Positions 33,721 through 43,081 of a stretch of DNA of 64,000 nucleotides are shown here, in pieces. The stretch is taken from contig JAAEZO010000001.1 in the NCBI GenBank assembly GCA_018222825.1, positions 1 to 64,000 on the forward strand, read 5' to 3'. Every line of letters starts with the position of its first letter. Positions within the stretch are counted from its first letter, which is position 1. The notes under the pieces were generated by a model that was not told where the DNA came from, ran no database searches, and saw only the letters and a list, made by a program, of their open reading frames with translations. Source of the DNA: Gammaproteobacteria bacterium (GTDB taxonomy: Bacteria > Pseudomonadota > Gammaproteobacteria > Enterobacterales > Aeromonadaceae). Position numbers and translations under genes: made by a program.

Positions 33721-34779
33721 GTGAGCGATCTGTTATCTCAGGATGAAATTGATGCCCTGCTACACGGGGTGGACGATGTAAAGGAAGAGACGGGCAATGA
33801 GGGTAACGGCGTTGCCATGTTCGACTTTTCTTCCCAGGATCGCATCGTTCGTGGACGCATGCCGACACTGGAAATGGTTAACGAGCGCTTTGCCCGGCAT
33901 ATGCGTATCAGCCTGTTCAACATGATGCGTCGCACCGCTGAAGTGTCGGTCAACGGTGTTCAAATGCTCAAGTTCGGCGAATACGTGCATTCGCTGTTTT
34001 TGCCTACCAGCCTCAACATGGTGCGTTTTCGTCCGCTCAAGGGCATAGGGCTGGTTACCATGGAAGCACGACTGGTGTTTATTCTGGTAGACAATTTCTT
34101 TGGTGGTGACGGTCGTCATGCCAAGATTGAAGGTCGTGAATTTACCCCGACCGAGCGCCGGGTAATACAACTGCTGCTGAAGCTGGTGTTTGAAGATTAC
34201 AAGGAGTCCTGGGCGCCGGTGATGGACGTGGAATTCGAGTATCTGGACTCGGAGGTCAACCCCACCATGGCCAATATCGTCAGCCCGACCGAGGTGGTGG
34301 TGGTCAGCTCCTTTCATATCGAACTGGATGGCGGAGGCGGGGATTTTCACGTCACCCTGCCTTACGGCATGCTGGAGCCGATTCGCGAGCTGCTGGATGC
34401 CGGTGTGCAAAGCGACAAGGGCGAAAATGATTTGCGTTGGGGCAAGGCGCTGCGCGATGAAATCCTCGATGTGGGGGTGGATATGTCGGTAAGGCTGCTG
34501 GAAAAAGAGCTGAGCCTGCGCGCCATCATGGAATTGCAGGCCGGTGATATTATTCCGGTGGACATGCCCGAGCATTTGCTGGTGTCGGTAGAAGAGTTAC
34601 CCAGTTTCCGTGCCCAGCTGGGGCGTGCCGGAGAAAAAATGGCCGTGCGAATCAGCGAAAAAATCAAGAAGCCGGAAACGGTCAAGACCGAACTGAGTCA
34701 CGTCACCCGCCGTGGCGTCCGTATCGACGGCGAGGCCGAGCTGGAAGAACTGGAAAGAACCATTGAGGATGCATCATGA
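33721..34779 (+). CDS. fliM: FliM, motor switch protein
   Basis: A 352-residue C-ring protein starting with GTG. The N-terminal CheY-P-binding motif LLSQDEIDALLHGV (residues 4-17) is complete. It is followed by the CheC-like middle domain (LVFILVDNFFGGDGRHAKIE) and the C-terminal SpoA domain that pairs with FliN. Binding of phosphorylated CheY (44097-44480) changes the direction of rotation. It overlaps fliN by four bases (ATGA). Confidence 0.96.
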   Translation: MSDLLSQDEIDALLHGVDDVKEETGNEGNGVAMFDFSSQDRIVRGRMPTLEMVNERFARHMRISLFNMMRRTAEVSVNGVQMLKFGEYVHSLFLPTSLNMVRFRPLKGIGLVTMEARLVFILVDNFFGGDGRHAKIEGREFTPTERRVIQLLLKLVFEDYKESWAPVMDVEFEYLDSEVNPTMANIVSPTEVVVVSSFHIELDGGGGDFHVTLPYGMLEPIRELLDAGVQSDKGENDLRWGKALRDEILDVGVDMSVRLLEKELSLRAIMELQAGDIIPVDMPEHLLVSVEELPSFRAQLGRAGEKMAVRISEKIKKPETVKTELSHVTRRGVRIDGEAELEELERTIEDAS

Positions 34780-35189
34780 GTGATGAACAGAATGAGCTGG
34801 ATGATGTCTGGGGCGAGGCGCTGGCCGAGCAGACATCGCAGAGTGAAGAAAAAGAGCAGGACTCGGTCAAGCGGGTCGAGCTGAATGACTTCAATGACAC
34901 CACCGGAGATCCCCTGTCCGGTGACGAGCGTCGAAAACTTGACGCCATTCTGGATATTCCGGTCACCATTTCGATGGAAGTGGGCCGCACCCGCATCAGC
35001 ATCCGCAATCTGCTGCAGCTGAATCAGGGCTCGGTGGTCGAGTTGGACCGGCTGGCCGGTGAACCGCTGGATGTAATGGTAAACGGCACCCTGATCGCCC
35101 ATGGCGAAGTGGTGGTGGTAAATGACAAGTTCGGTATTCGGCTGACCGATGTGATCAGCCAGACCGAACGCATCAAAAAGCTCAAATAA
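34776..35189 (+). CDS. fliN: FliN, motor switch protein
   Basis: A 137-residue protein with an acidic N-terminal tail (EEKEQDSVKRVELNDFND) and a C-terminal SpoA domain (ILDIPVTISMEVGRTRISIR, LLQLNQGSVVELDRLAGEPL). FliN rings form the base of the C-ring and hold FliH. Its ATG overlaps the fliM stop and its TAA overlaps the fliO ATG, marking tight co-translation in the fliLMNOPQR run. Confidence 0.96.
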   Translation: MSDEQNELDDVWGEALAEQTSQSEEKEQDSVKRVELNDFNDTTGDPLSGDERRKLDAILDIPVTISMEVGRTRISIRNLLQLNQGSVVELDRLAGEPLDVMVNGTLIAHGEVVVVNDKFGIRLTDVISQTERIKKLK

Positions 35190-35560
35190 TGCGCCTGTTA
35201 TCGATATTACTGCTGCTGCCGGCCACGGCGCTGGCTCAGGGGCCGGAAGTCCGCTGGGATTCATGGGCGCTGTCGTCGGTGCTGGTGATTGGGGTGATCC
35301 TGGTCTTGGGCTGGTTGCTGCGCCGCCTGCGCGGCGCCTCTCTGCTGGGCGGCAGTCGTCAGCTCAACATCGTGGCCTCGCTGGCGCTGGGCCAACGCGA
35401 ACGCTTGCTGGTGGTACAGGTAGGTAAAGAGCAGTGGCTGCTCGGCGTCACCGCCCAGCAGATTTCGGGTCTTGGCAAGCTGGAACAACCGCTGGCGCCG
35501 GAGCAGGCGACTTCTTTACTGGCGAGGCGGACTGACAGGAGCGGCCATGAGCCGTCTTAG
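35189..35560 (+). CDS. fliO: FliO, export gate assembly protein
   Basis: A 123-residue membrane protein. The N-terminus resembles a signal peptide ([18 protein letters not shown]), and a transmembrane helix ([19 protein letters not shown]) is followed by a cytoplasmic domain ([20 protein letters not shown]). FliO helps assemble the FliP ring of the flagellar export gate. The end overlaps the start of fliP by 14 bases. The family is poorly conserved, but size and gene order leave little doubt. Confidence 0.9.
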   Translation: MRLLSILLLLPATALAQGPEVRWDSWALSSVLVIGVILVLGWLLRRLRGASLLGGSRQLNIVASLALGQRERLLVVQVGKEQWLLGVTAQQISGLGKLEQPLAPEQATSLLARRTDRSGHEPS

Positions 35561-36293
35561 TCTCTATCTGCCCCTGTTGTTGCTGCTGGCCGGGCCGGCG
35601 ATGGCGCAGCAGGGCATGTCGGCGGTAACGGTCACCACCAATGCGGACGGTACTCAGGAATACAGCCTGACGCTGCAGGTGCTGGCGCTGATGACGGCGC
35701 TGTCTTTCTTGCCGGCCATGGTCATCATGATGACCTCGTTCACCCGCATCATCATAGTGCTGTCGATTCTGCGCCAGGCCTTGGGCCTGCAGCAAAGCCC
35801 CAATAATCAGGTGCTGATCGGCATCAGCCTGTTCTTGTCCTTCTTCATCATGTCGCCGGTGCTGGATCGGGTTAATGCGGATGCGCTGCAGCCCTATCTG
35901 GCGGAAGAAATCGGCTCCCGGGAAGCGCTGGCCCGGGCCGAGCTGCCGATTCGTGACTTCATGCTGGCCCAGACCCGGGTCAAGGATCTGGATACCTTTC
36001 TCGACATCGCCGACATCAAGGTCGACAGCGAAGCCGAGGTGCCGCTGCGGGTGCTGATACCGGCCTTCGTCACCAGTGAGCTGAAAACCGCCTTTCAGAT
36101 TGGCTTCATGCTGTTTCTGCCCTTTCTGGTGATTGATTTGGTGGTGGCCAGCATTCTGATGGCGATGGGTATGATGATGCTGTCACCGATGCTGATTTCG
36201 CTGCCGTTCAAGCTGATGCTGTTCGTGCTGGTGGACGGCTGGAATCTGATCATGGGTACCTTGGCCAACAGCTTTGGCCTGGGAGCGGGATAG
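35547..36293 (+). CDS. fliP: FliP, export gate protein
   Basis: A 248-residue protein with a cleavable signal peptide (cut near AMA-QQ, residue 20) and four membrane helices. Conserved FliP segments include [40 protein letters not shown] and [20 protein letters not shown]. It forms a ring with FliQ and FliR at the core of the export gate. I start at the ATG with AGGAG upstream; the frame runs 25 codons further back inside fliO, but those residues do not belong to the family. Confidence 0.96.
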   Translation: MSRLSLYLPLLLLLAGPAMAQQGMSAVTVTTNADGTQEYSLTLQVLALMTALSFLPAMVIMMTSFTRIIIVLSILRQALGLQQSPNNQVLIGISLFLSFFIMSPVLDRVNADALQPYLAEEIGSREALARAELPIRDFMLAQTRVKDLDTFLDIADIKVDSEAEVPLRVLIPAFVTSELKTAFQIGFMLFLPFLVIDLVVASILMAMGMMMLSPMLISLPFKLMLFVLVDGWNLIMGTLANSFGLGAG

Positions 36294-36562
36294 TGAGCCC
36301 GGAAACCTTCGTCGACATCTTTCGCAGTGCGCTCTGGCTGGTCACGGTGCTGGTATCGGCGGTGATTTTGCCGAGTCTGGCCATCGGTCTGGTGGTGGCG
36401 GTATTTCAGGCGGCCACCTCCATCAACGAGCAGACGCTGAGCTTCCTGCCCCGTTTGCTGGTGACCCTGGGCGCCCTGGCGGTGGGCGCCCACTGGGGCT
36501 TCGATATGCTGATGGATTTCTTTTACGAGATGATTTACCAGATCCCGCAGGTCGTTGGCTGA
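36293..36562 (+). CDS. fliQ: FliQ, export gate protein
   Basis: An 89-residue membrane protein with two helices and the FliQ core (MSPETFVDIFRSALWLVTVL; VGLVVAVFQAATSINEQTLS). It begins with GTG in the sequence TAGTGAG, overlapping the fliP stop by one base. It is part of the FliP5Q4R1 export gate. Its length is exactly that of typical FliQ. Confidence 0.96.
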   Translation: MSPETFVDIFRSALWLVTVLVSAVILPSLAIGLVVAVFQAATSINEQTLSFLPRLLVTLGALAVGAHWGFDMLMDFFYEMIYQIPQVVG

Positions 36563-36604
36563 CACCAGGTTATACGGCCCTGGTCTTGTTTTCGGAGACG
36601 ATGT

Positions 36605-37393
36605 TTGAACTACAGCACCGAACAGATCCTGATGTGGCTGGCCGGTTACCTCTGGCCCCTGTGCCGCATTGCCGGAATGATGATGACCATGGTGATGTTT
36701 GGTGCCCAGCTGACGCCGGTTTATAACCGCGTGCTGCTGGCGCTCGCCACCACCCTGGCGGTGGCGCCGGTGCTGCCTCCTATGCCCGATGTGGCGCTGT
36801 TTTCGGTCGGCGGCTTTCTGATCACCGGCCAGCAGGTATTGATTGGCGCCGTGATCGGCCTGCTGTCCCAGTTTCTGCTGCAAACCTTCGTCACCGCCGG
36901 TCAGATCATCGCCATGCAGACCAGTCTGGGCTTTGCCTCCATGGTCGATCCGCTCAACGGTCAGTCGACTCCGGTGGTGGGGCAGCTATATCTGATGCTG
37001 GGTACCCTGCTGTTTCTGGCATTGAACGGTCACCTAGTGATGATTGAAGCCATAGTACTGAGCTTTGACACCCTGCCGGTGGCGATGAATGGTCTGTCGG
37101 TGACCAGTTGGGGAAATCTGGCCGGGTTGTTGAGCCTGCTGTTTCAGGCAGCGGTGGCGATGTCGTTGTCGGCCATCGTCGCCATGTTGTTGATTAACCT
37201 GACCTTCGGGGTGCTGACCCGGGCCGCTCCCCAGCTGAACATTTTCAGCGTCGGTTTTGCGGTGAGCATGGTGTGCGGCCTGTTTATTCTGTGGCTGACC
37301 CTGGGCGGATTTCTGGGGCATTTCCAGAATCAGTGGTTACGGTTGCAGACGGTGATGTGTGACACCCTGCTACTGACCTGCGAGGGAGGCTGA
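36605..37393 (+). CDS. fliR: FliR, export gate protein
   Basis: A 262-residue protein with six or so hydrophobic helices and FliR motifs (PLCRIAGMMMTMVMFGAQLT; LQTFVTAGQIIAMQTSLGFA; RAAPQLNIFSVGFAVSM). It completes the export gate with FliP and FliQ. It appears to start with TTG at 36605 (GGAG a few bases upstream), because the nearby ATG at 36601 is in a different frame. It ends immediately before the flhB ATG. A 42-base gap separates it from fliQ. Confidence 0.93.
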   Translation: MNYSTEQILMWLAGYLWPLCRIAGMMMTMVMFGAQLTPVYNRVLLALATTLAVAPVLPPMPDVALFSVGGFLITGQQVLIGAVIGLLSQFLLQTFVTAGQIIAMQTSLGFASMVDPLNGQSTPVVGQLYLMLGTLLFLALNGHLVMIEAIVLSFDTLPVAMNGLSVTSWGNLAGLLSLLFQAAVAMSLSAIVAMLLINLTFGVLTRAAPQLNIFSVGFAVSMVCGLFILWLTLGGFLGHFQNQWLRLQTVMCDTLLLTCEGG

Positions 37394-38527
37394 ATGGCGG
37401 AGTCGGACGGTCAGGAAAAAACAGAACAGCCTACGGAACAACGCCTTCGCCAGGCACGAGAAAAAGGCCAAATCCCCCGTTCCAAAGAGTTGGGCACCGC
37501 CGCCGTACTGTTGAGTGCCGCGCTGGGACTGATGATGGTTGGCGACTCGTTGGGCCTAGCCATGGCACAGCTGTTTGAACGTAATTTTCAGGTCGACCGG
37601 GCCGCGTTGTTCGATCCCGAAGCCATGATGCCGGCGCTGCGTGACTCGCTGATGGGGCTGTTGTGGCCCCTGCTTGGTTTCTTTGCCATCGTGCTGGTGG
37701 CAGCGCTGGTGGGCAACAGTCTGCTCGGCGGCGTTAACTTCAGCAGCCAGGCGATGCTGCCCAAGCTGGATCGCATGAGCCCTATGAAGGGATTCAAGCG
37801 TATGTTTGGCATGCAGGCGCTGGTGGAGCTGCTCAAGTCCATCGCCAAGGTGGTGTTTATCGCCACCCTGGCCATCTGGCTGCTGTGGGGCCAGTTTGAC
37901 AATATTCTGCGCCTGAGCGACGAAACCCTGCCCGCCGCCATGGTCGGTTCGGTAGAACTGTTGCTGCACATGGGCCTGCTGCTGTGCATGGCCTTGCTGC
38001 CCATCGTGGCCATCGATGTGCCGTTTCAGATCTGGAATCACACCCGCCAGCTGAAGATGACGCTGCAGGAGATCAAGGACGAATACAAGAACACCGAGGG
38101 CAAGCCGGAGGTGAAAGGTCGTATTCGTCGTTTGCAGCAGGAAATGGCCAACCGCCGCATGATGGGCGAAGTGCCCACCGCCGACGTGGTGGTGGTCAAC
38201 CCGACCCATTACTCGGTGGCCTTGCGTTATGACAAGGACAAGCCCGGTGCCGCCCCCATGGTGGTGGCCAAGGGACTGGACGAAATTGCACTCAAGATTC
38301 GGGAAATTGCTCGGGAATACGAGGTGCCGGTGATTTCGTCTCCGGCGCTGGCGCGGGCCGTATATCACTCCACCAAGCTTGACCGTGAAATTCCCGATGG
38401 CCTCTTCGTGGCCGTGGCCCAGGTACTGGCGTATGTATTCCAGCTGAACGCCTGGCGCAAGGGGCAGGGCAACCGGCCGGTGCCGCTGAAAGACGAGCTA
38501 CCGATACCGGATGAATATCGGGCTTGA
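37394..38527 (+). CDS. flhB: FlhB, export specificity switch protein
   Basis: A 377-residue protein: an N-terminal FlhB motif (EKTEQPTEQRLRQAREKGQI), four membrane helices (within residues 35-210) and a cytoplasmic domain with the self-cleaving motif N269-P270-T271-H272. Cleavage at NPTH, together with FliK, changes export from rod/hook to filament proteins. It follows fliR without a gap and ends the fliK-flhB unit, where a GC-rich hairpin lies. Confidence 0.97.
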   Translation: MAESDGQEKTEQPTEQRLRQAREKGQIPRSKELGTAAVLLSAALGLMMVGDSLGLAMAQLFERNFQVDRAALFDPEAMMPALRDSLMGLLWPLLGFFAIVLVAALVGNSLLGGVNFSSQAMLPKLDRMSPMKGFKRMFGMQALVELLKSIAKVVFIATLAIWLLWGQFDNILRLSDETLPAAMVGSVELLLHMGLLLCMALLPIVAIDVPFQIWNHTRQLKMTLQEIKDEYKNTEGKPEVKGRIRRLQQEMANRRMMGEVPTADVVVVNPTHYSVALRYDKDKPGAAPMVVAKGLDEIALKIREIAREYEVPVISSPALARAVYHSTKLDREIPDGLFVAVAQVLAYVFQLNAWRKGQGNRPVPLKDELPIPDEYRA

Positions 38528-38541
38528 TCGAGCAGCCTTAT

Positions 38542-38564
38542 AGCCGCCGCGACCGCCGGCGGCT
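38542..38564 (+). terminator. GC-rich hairpin after flhB
   Basis: A 7-bp stem AGCCGCC/GGCGGCT with a nine-base loop begins 14 bases after the flhB stop. There is no T tract, so it may slow or end transcription weakly. Confidence 0.35.
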
Positions 38565-38659
38565 CAGACCACACCAAATAATCAGGTGTAATTTGTTCCT
38601 GTAGACGATAAATGGTCTGCGGGGTTGCGCCGCATAAATGGGCTCTTATGGTTTTTCAT

Positions 38660-38675
38660 TGGCCTGTTTATTGCA
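38660..38675 (+). promoter_or_regulatory. Sigma-54 promoter for the flhA-flhF-flhG-fliA unit
   Basis: TTGGCC-TGTTTA-TTGCA: GG (38661-38662) and GC (38673-38674) are 10 bases apart with a perfect -12. It lies 40 bases before the flhA ATG. Confidence 0.75.
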
Positions 38676-38714
38676 TATTAAGCCGCATCAATTCTCGTCT
38701 ACACAGCAGTGGCA

Positions 38715-40811
38715 ATGGCATTCAAGGATACGCTTTCACAGATAGGGCCCTGGTCCACGTGGTTCAATAAAGGGCTGGGGACGCCCTTGCTGGTACTGGC
38801 GGCACTGGGCATGGTGGTGTTGCCCGTTCCCGCCCTGCTGCTCGATATTCTGTTCTCGTTCAATATTTCCCTGGCGCTGGTGATCCTGCTGGTGGCGGTA
38901 TACAGCCAGCGGCCGCTGGACTTTGCCGCCTTTCCCACCGTGCTGCTGGTGGCGACCCTGTTGCGGCTGGCGCTGAACGTGGCCTCGACCCGGGTGGTGC
39001 TGCTGGAAGGGCACGAGGGCGGTAACGCGGCCGGTAACGTGATCGAGGCCTTCGGCTCCGTGGTCATCGGCGGCAACTATGCGGTCGGCCTTATCGTGTT
39101 TCTGATCCTGATGATCATCAACTTTGCGGTGGTCACCAAGGGGGCCGGGCGTATTTCGGAAGTGAGTGCCCGTTTTACCCTGGACGCCATGCCCGGCAAG
39201 CAGATGGCCATCGATGCGGATTTGAATGCGGGCCTGATCAATCAGGACGAGGCACGGCTGCGCCGGGACGAAGTGACCCGGGAAGCCGACTTTTACGGCT
39301 CCATGGACGGTGCGTCCAAGTTCGTCAAGGGCGATGCCATCGCCGGCATCATGATCCTGTTTATCAATATCATCGGTGGTTTCATCATCGGCATGGCCCA
39401 GCATGGGCTGCCGTTTGGTGAGGCGGCCGAGATCTACACCCTGCTGACCATAGGTGACGGCCTGGTGGCGCAGATTCCCTCGCTGCTGCTGTCGATTGCC
39501 GCCGCCATTATCGTGACGCGTCAGAACACCCGGGAAGACATGGGGCAGGCGATGCTGGGGCAGCTGTTCGACAATCCCAAGTCGCTGGCCATTGCCGCCG
39601 GTATCCTAATCACCATGGGTCTGGTGCCGGGCATGCCCCATTTTGCCTTTCTGCTGTTGGGCGGGCTGGCGGCCTTTGCGGCCTGGTGGACCATTAAACG
39701 CAATGCGCGTAATACGCAGCAAGCGGAGGAGCAAGAGTTGTCACCGGCGGTGCAGAGTACCGAGGTGAAGGAATTGAGCTGGGACGATGTGGCGCAGGTC
39801 GACACTATCGGTCTGGAAGTGGGGTACCGGCTGATAAGCCTGGTCGATCAGGCCCAGGGTGGTGAGTTGTTGAGCCGCATCAAGGGGGTGCGTAAAAAGC
39901 TCTCTCAGGAACTGGGCTTTCTGATCCCCGCCGTACATATTCGCGACAACCTGGAGCTGGGCCCCAATCAGTATCAGATCACCCTGATGGGGGTGAGCTC
40001 GGGGGCGGCAGACATTTATCCGGATCGGGAGCTGGCCATCAACCCGGGTCAGGTATTCGGGCCGGTGCAGGGCATCGACACCCGCGATCCCGCCTTCGAC
40101 CTGGAGGCCACCTGGATTGCCAAAGACCAGATTGAACAGGCCCAGAGCCTGGGTTACACGGTGGTGGATGCCTCTACCGTGGTGGCGACGCATCTCAGTC
40201 AGCTGCTGACCAACCATGCCGCCGTGTTGCTGGGCCATGAAGAAGTGCAGAACCTGGTTGATCAAATCGGCCGCAGTCAGCCCAAGCTGGTGGAAGGGCT
40301 GGTACCCAACACCATGAGCCTGGCGCTGGTGACCAAGGTGCTGCAGAGCCTGCTGCATGAAGGCGTGACCATCCGTGACATGCGCACCATTCTGCAGACC
40401 CTGACCGAGTACTCCACCAAGAGCCAGGATCCGGAAGTACTCACCGCCGCCTGTCGTATCGCCCTGCGCCGTTTCATGGTGCAGGAGATAGCGGGCACCG
40501 AGCGCGAGCTGCCGGTCATCACCTTGGCACCAGAACTGGAACAGATATTGCAGAACTCTTTGCAGGCCGGCGGCGCTCAGGGCAGCGGCATCGAGCCCGG
40601 CCTGGCCGAGCGCATGCAGCAATCGCTGGCGCAGGCGGCGGCCAATCAGGAAATGGAAGGGCAGGCGGCTATTTTGCTGACCTCCGGCATGTTGCGCACC
40701 ACCTTGGCGCGCTTTGTAAAACACACGATTCCCAGTCTGCGGGTCTTGTCCTATCAGGAAGTACCTGATGACCGTCAAATCCGCATTGTGGCGTCTGTTG
40801 GCCAGCAGTAG
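38715..40811 (+). CDS. flhA: FlhA, export gate protein
   Basis: A 698-residue protein: about eight membrane helices in the first 310 residues, then a large cytoplasmic domain. The conserved FHIPEP-family segment LLRLALNVASTRVVLLEGHE and the charged loop DAMPGKQMAIDADLNAGLIN are clear. The cytoplasmic nonamer docks chaperone-substrate complexes. I start at the ATG; a GTG two codons upstream is possible and neither has a strong ribosome site. It is read from its own sigma-54 promoter, with flhF 16 bases downstream. Confidence 0.96.
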   Translation: MAFKDTLSQIGPWSTWFNKGLGTPLLVLAALGMVVLPVPALLLDILFSFNISLALVILLVAVYSQRPLDFAAFPTVLLVATLLRLALNVASTRVVLLEGHEGGNAAGNVIEAFGSVVIGGNYAVGLIVFLILMIINFAVVTKGAGRISEVSARFTLDAMPGKQMAIDADLNAGLINQDEARLRRDEVTREADFYGSMDGASKFVKGDAIAGIMILFINIIGGFIIGMAQHGLPFGEAAEIYTLLTIGDGLVAQIPSLLLSIAAAIIVTRQNTREDMGQAMLGQLFDNPKSLAIAAGILITMGLVPGMPHFAFLLLGGLAAFAAWWTIKRNARNTQQAEEQELSPAVQSTEVKELSWDDVAQVDTIGLEVGYRLISLVDQAQGGELLSRIKGVRKKLSQELGFLIPAVHIRDNLELGPNQYQITLMGVSSGAADIYPDRELAINPGQVFGPVQGIDTRDPAFDLEATWIAKDQIEQAQSLGYTVVDASTVVATHLSQLLTNHAAVLLGHEEVQNLVDQIGRSQPKLVEGLVPNTMSLALVTKVLQSLLHEGVTIRDMRTILQTLTEYSTKSQDPEVLTAACRIALRRFMVQEIAGTERELPVITLAPELEQILQNSLQAGGAQGSGIEPGLAERMQQSLAQAAANQEMEGQAAILLTSGMLRTTLARFVKHTIPSLRVLSYQEVPDDRQIRIVASVGQQ

Positions 40812-40827
40812 CAGGGTGGTAGTTTAG

Positions 40828-42204
40828 ATGAAGATAAAACGATTTTTTGCCAAGGACATGAGAGCCGCCCTGGCCGAGGTGAAGGAAGTGCTCGGTGCGG
40901 ACGCGGTGATCATGTCCAATAAAAAAGTGTCGGGCGGCATCGAAATAGTGGCGGCGGTGGACGACGACGAAACGCCGGTCACGCCGGTGCAACGGCCGCT
41001 GCGAGATGATAATGTCAGAATTTCGTCGCAGGCCCGTCAATTTATTACTCCGCTGGATGAAAAACAGCAGTCCGAAACCCTGCAGTCGCTGTTGATGCGC
41101 GGCCGCAGCGAAGCCTCTCCCCACACCTTGGCCGAACAGTCCAACTGGAAGGAACCAGCGCTGGACCGGGATGCGCGCCAAGAGCCCAGTATGGGAACGA
41201 GAGAGCCGCTGGCTCCGCCCCAGTTGCACGACAGCCGCGAGCACAAGCGTAAGGAAGGGGCCAAGGACAAGGAGCTGAATGCCATGCGCCAGGAAATTGC
41301 CAGTATTCGGCGCCTGCTCGAGCATCAGGTATCGGGATTGATGTGGCAAGAAGTGGAACGTCGCGAGCCGGTACGGGCCATGCTCATCAAGCACCTTAAC
41401 GGGCTGGGCTTCAGCGACGGTTTTGCCGACCAGCTGGCGATGATGGTGCATGACACCGCGGCACCACATGAAGCCTGGAACCAGATTGAAACAGCGCTGT
41501 GCCAGCAGTTGATGACCGGTGAAGATGACATTCTGCGCCAGGGCGGCGCCGTCGCCCTGCTGGGCCCCACCGGGGTCGGAAAAACCACCACCATCGCCAA
41601 GCTGGCTGCACGCTTTGCGTCCCGCTACGGCGCCGACCAAATCGCGCTGATCACCACCGACCACTATCGGATTGGCGCTCATGAACAACTGCAGACCTAC
41701 GGCCGCATCATGGGCGTGGTGGTCAAGCAGGCGCGTACCTATCAGGAACTGGCTCAGGCCCTCTACCAGCTGCGTCATCGACGACTGGTGTTGATTGACA
41801 CCGCCGGCATGGGCCAGCGGGATCTGCGACTGAACGAGCAGCTCGATACCCTGGTGGGTGATAAACAAATAAAGATTCGTAATTATCTGGTACTGCCGGC
41901 CACGGCCCAGCGCCGGGTATTGCAGGAAGCGGTGGATCATTTTCGTCGCATTCCGCTGGCCGGCTGCATTCTCACCAAGCTGGACGAAAGCCTGTCGCTG
42001 GGGGATGTGCTGGACATCAGTATTCAGAACAGCCTGCCCATCAGCTATATCACCGACGGGCAGCGGGTGCCGGAAGACCTGCGGCTGGCGGATGCCCTCG
42101 AGCTGGTCAAGCAGGCGTTGGGAACCATAGAGCAGCGTCGGGAAGAGCCTCACTACTGGGAGTCCTCCGAGTTTGACGATGAGGATACGCGTTCTTATGA
42201 ATAA
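40828..42204 (+). CDS. flhF: FlhF, SRP-type GTPase for polar flagellum placement
   Basis: A 458-residue GTPase: a basic N-terminal B-domain (1-150; KIKRFFAKDMRAALAEVKEV), an N-domain (about 150-235) and a G-domain with the P-loop GPTGVGKTT (246-254), the DTAG motif (LIDTAGMGQRD) and TKLDE. FlhF gathers at the cell pole and recruits the first flagellar parts there. It is followed by its antagonist flhG with an eight-base overlap. All nucleotide-binding motifs are intact. Confidence 0.96.
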   Translation: MKIKRFFAKDMRAALAEVKEVLGADAVIMSNKKVSGGIEIVAAVDDDETPVTPVQRPLRDDNVRISSQARQFITPLDEKQQSETLQSLLMRGRSEASPHTLAEQSNWKEPALDRDARQEPSMGTREPLAPPQLHDSREHKRKEGAKDKELNAMRQEIASIRRLLEHQVSGLMWQEVERREPVRAMLIKHLNGLGFSDGFADQLAMMVHDTAAPHEAWNQIETALCQQLMTGEDDILRQGGAVALLGPTGVGKTTTIAKLAARFASRYGADQIALITTDHYRIGAHEQLQTYGRIMGVVVKQARTYQELAQALYQLRHRRLVLIDTAGMGQRDLRLNEQLDTLVGDKQIKIRNYLVLPATAQRRVLQEAVDHFRRIPLAGCILTKLDESLSLGDVLDISIQNSLPISYITDGQRVPEDLRLADALELVKQALGTIEQRREEPHYWESSEFDDEDTRSYE

Positions 42205-43081
42205 TTTGTTTCAGGACCAGGCTAGTGGGCTGCGGCTTATGCAAAAAACAAGCAGAGTACAGGTTATTTCGGTTACCGGCGGCAAGGGAGGAGTAGGCAA
42301 AACCAACATTTCCCTCAACATGGCGTCGGCCATGGCGGCACAGGGCAAGAGAGTGATGGTGCTGGATGCGGATCTGGGCCTGGCCAATGTCGATGTCTTG
42401 CTGGGCATTCGGGTCACGCGCAATCTGTCCCATGTATTGCGCGGAGAGTGCACCCTGGATGAAGTGCTGGTGGACGGGCCGCAGGGGGTCAAGATCATAC
42501 CGGCCACTTCCGGCAACCAGTCGATGACCGAATTGTCGCCGCTGGAGCACGTGAGTCTGATCCGCGCCTTCAGCGAAATGCAGACCCCGATTGATATTCT
42601 GCTGGTGGATACCGCCGCCGGCATCTCCGACATGGTGCTTAGTTTCTCCCGCGCCGCGCAAGAGGTGATAGTGGTGGTGTGCGACGAACCCACCTCGATC
42701 ACCGATGCCTATGCGCTGATCAAGATTTTGTCCCGGGATTACGGCGTGTTCCGCTTTAAAATCGTGGCCAACATGGTGCGCAGTCAGCGCGAAGGCGAGG
42801 AGCTGTTCACCAAGCTGACCCGGGTGACCGATCGCTTTCTCGATGCGGCGCTGGAGCTGGTGGCCTGTGTGCCATTTGACGGTAACCTGCGGCTGGCGGT
42901 ACGTCGCCAGACCCTGGTGGTCAATCAATATCCCAACTCACCTTCGGCCATGGCGATCAAGCAACTGGCCGGCAAGGCCCTGAGCTGGCCGGCCCCGCAA
43001 CGGGCCGGTGGTCACCTGCAGTTCTTTATCGAAAAACTGTTGAACCGGCCGGTGGAAGAGTCTGATGTCCGGGGCGAGTAA
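42197..43081 (+). CDS. flhG: FlhG (FleN), MinD-like ATPase limiting flagellar number
   Basis: A 294-residue ParA/MinD-family ATPase. The N-terminal motif DQASGLRLM (about residues 7-15) matches the short helix that activates FlhF. The deviant Walker A KGGVGKT lies at 30-36, the switch regions follow (VLDADLGLANVDVLLG; LLVDTAAGI), and a C-terminal amphipathic stretch contacts the membrane. In Vibrio/Pseudomonas it restrains FlrA/FleQ and FlhF to keep one flagellum. The ATG at 42197 overlaps the flhF stop; the upstream frame extension lies inside flhF. Confidence 0.95.
   Translation: MNNLFQDQASGLRLMQKTSRVQVISVTGGKGGVGKTNISLNMASAMAAQGKRVMVLDADLGLANVDVLLGIRVTRNLSHVLRGECTLDEVLVDGPQGVKIIPATSGNQSMTELSPLEHVSLIRAFSEMQTPIDILLVDTAAGISDMVLSFSRAAQEVIVVVCDEPTSITDAYALIKILSRDYGVFRFKIVANMVRSQREGEELFTKLTRVTDRFLDAALELVACVPFDGNLRLAVRRQTLVVNQYPNSPSAMAIKQLAGKALSWPAPQRAGGHLQFFIEKLLNRPVEESDVRGE

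Noticed and set aside
35472-35546. N-terminal extension of FliP by 25 residues
   Set aside because: The extension lies inside fliO, lacks a ribosome site, and puts basic sequence ahead of a normal signal peptide. The start at 35547 has AGGAG.
36274-36726. 150-codon plus-strand frame across fliQ and fliR
   Set aside because: It overlaps two export-gate genes in another frame and shows no family features; it only explains the out-of-frame ATG at 36601.
40669-42153. 494-codon minus-strand open frame opposite flhF
   Set aside because: No domain or start signal; the plus strand encodes FlhF with intact GTPase motifs.
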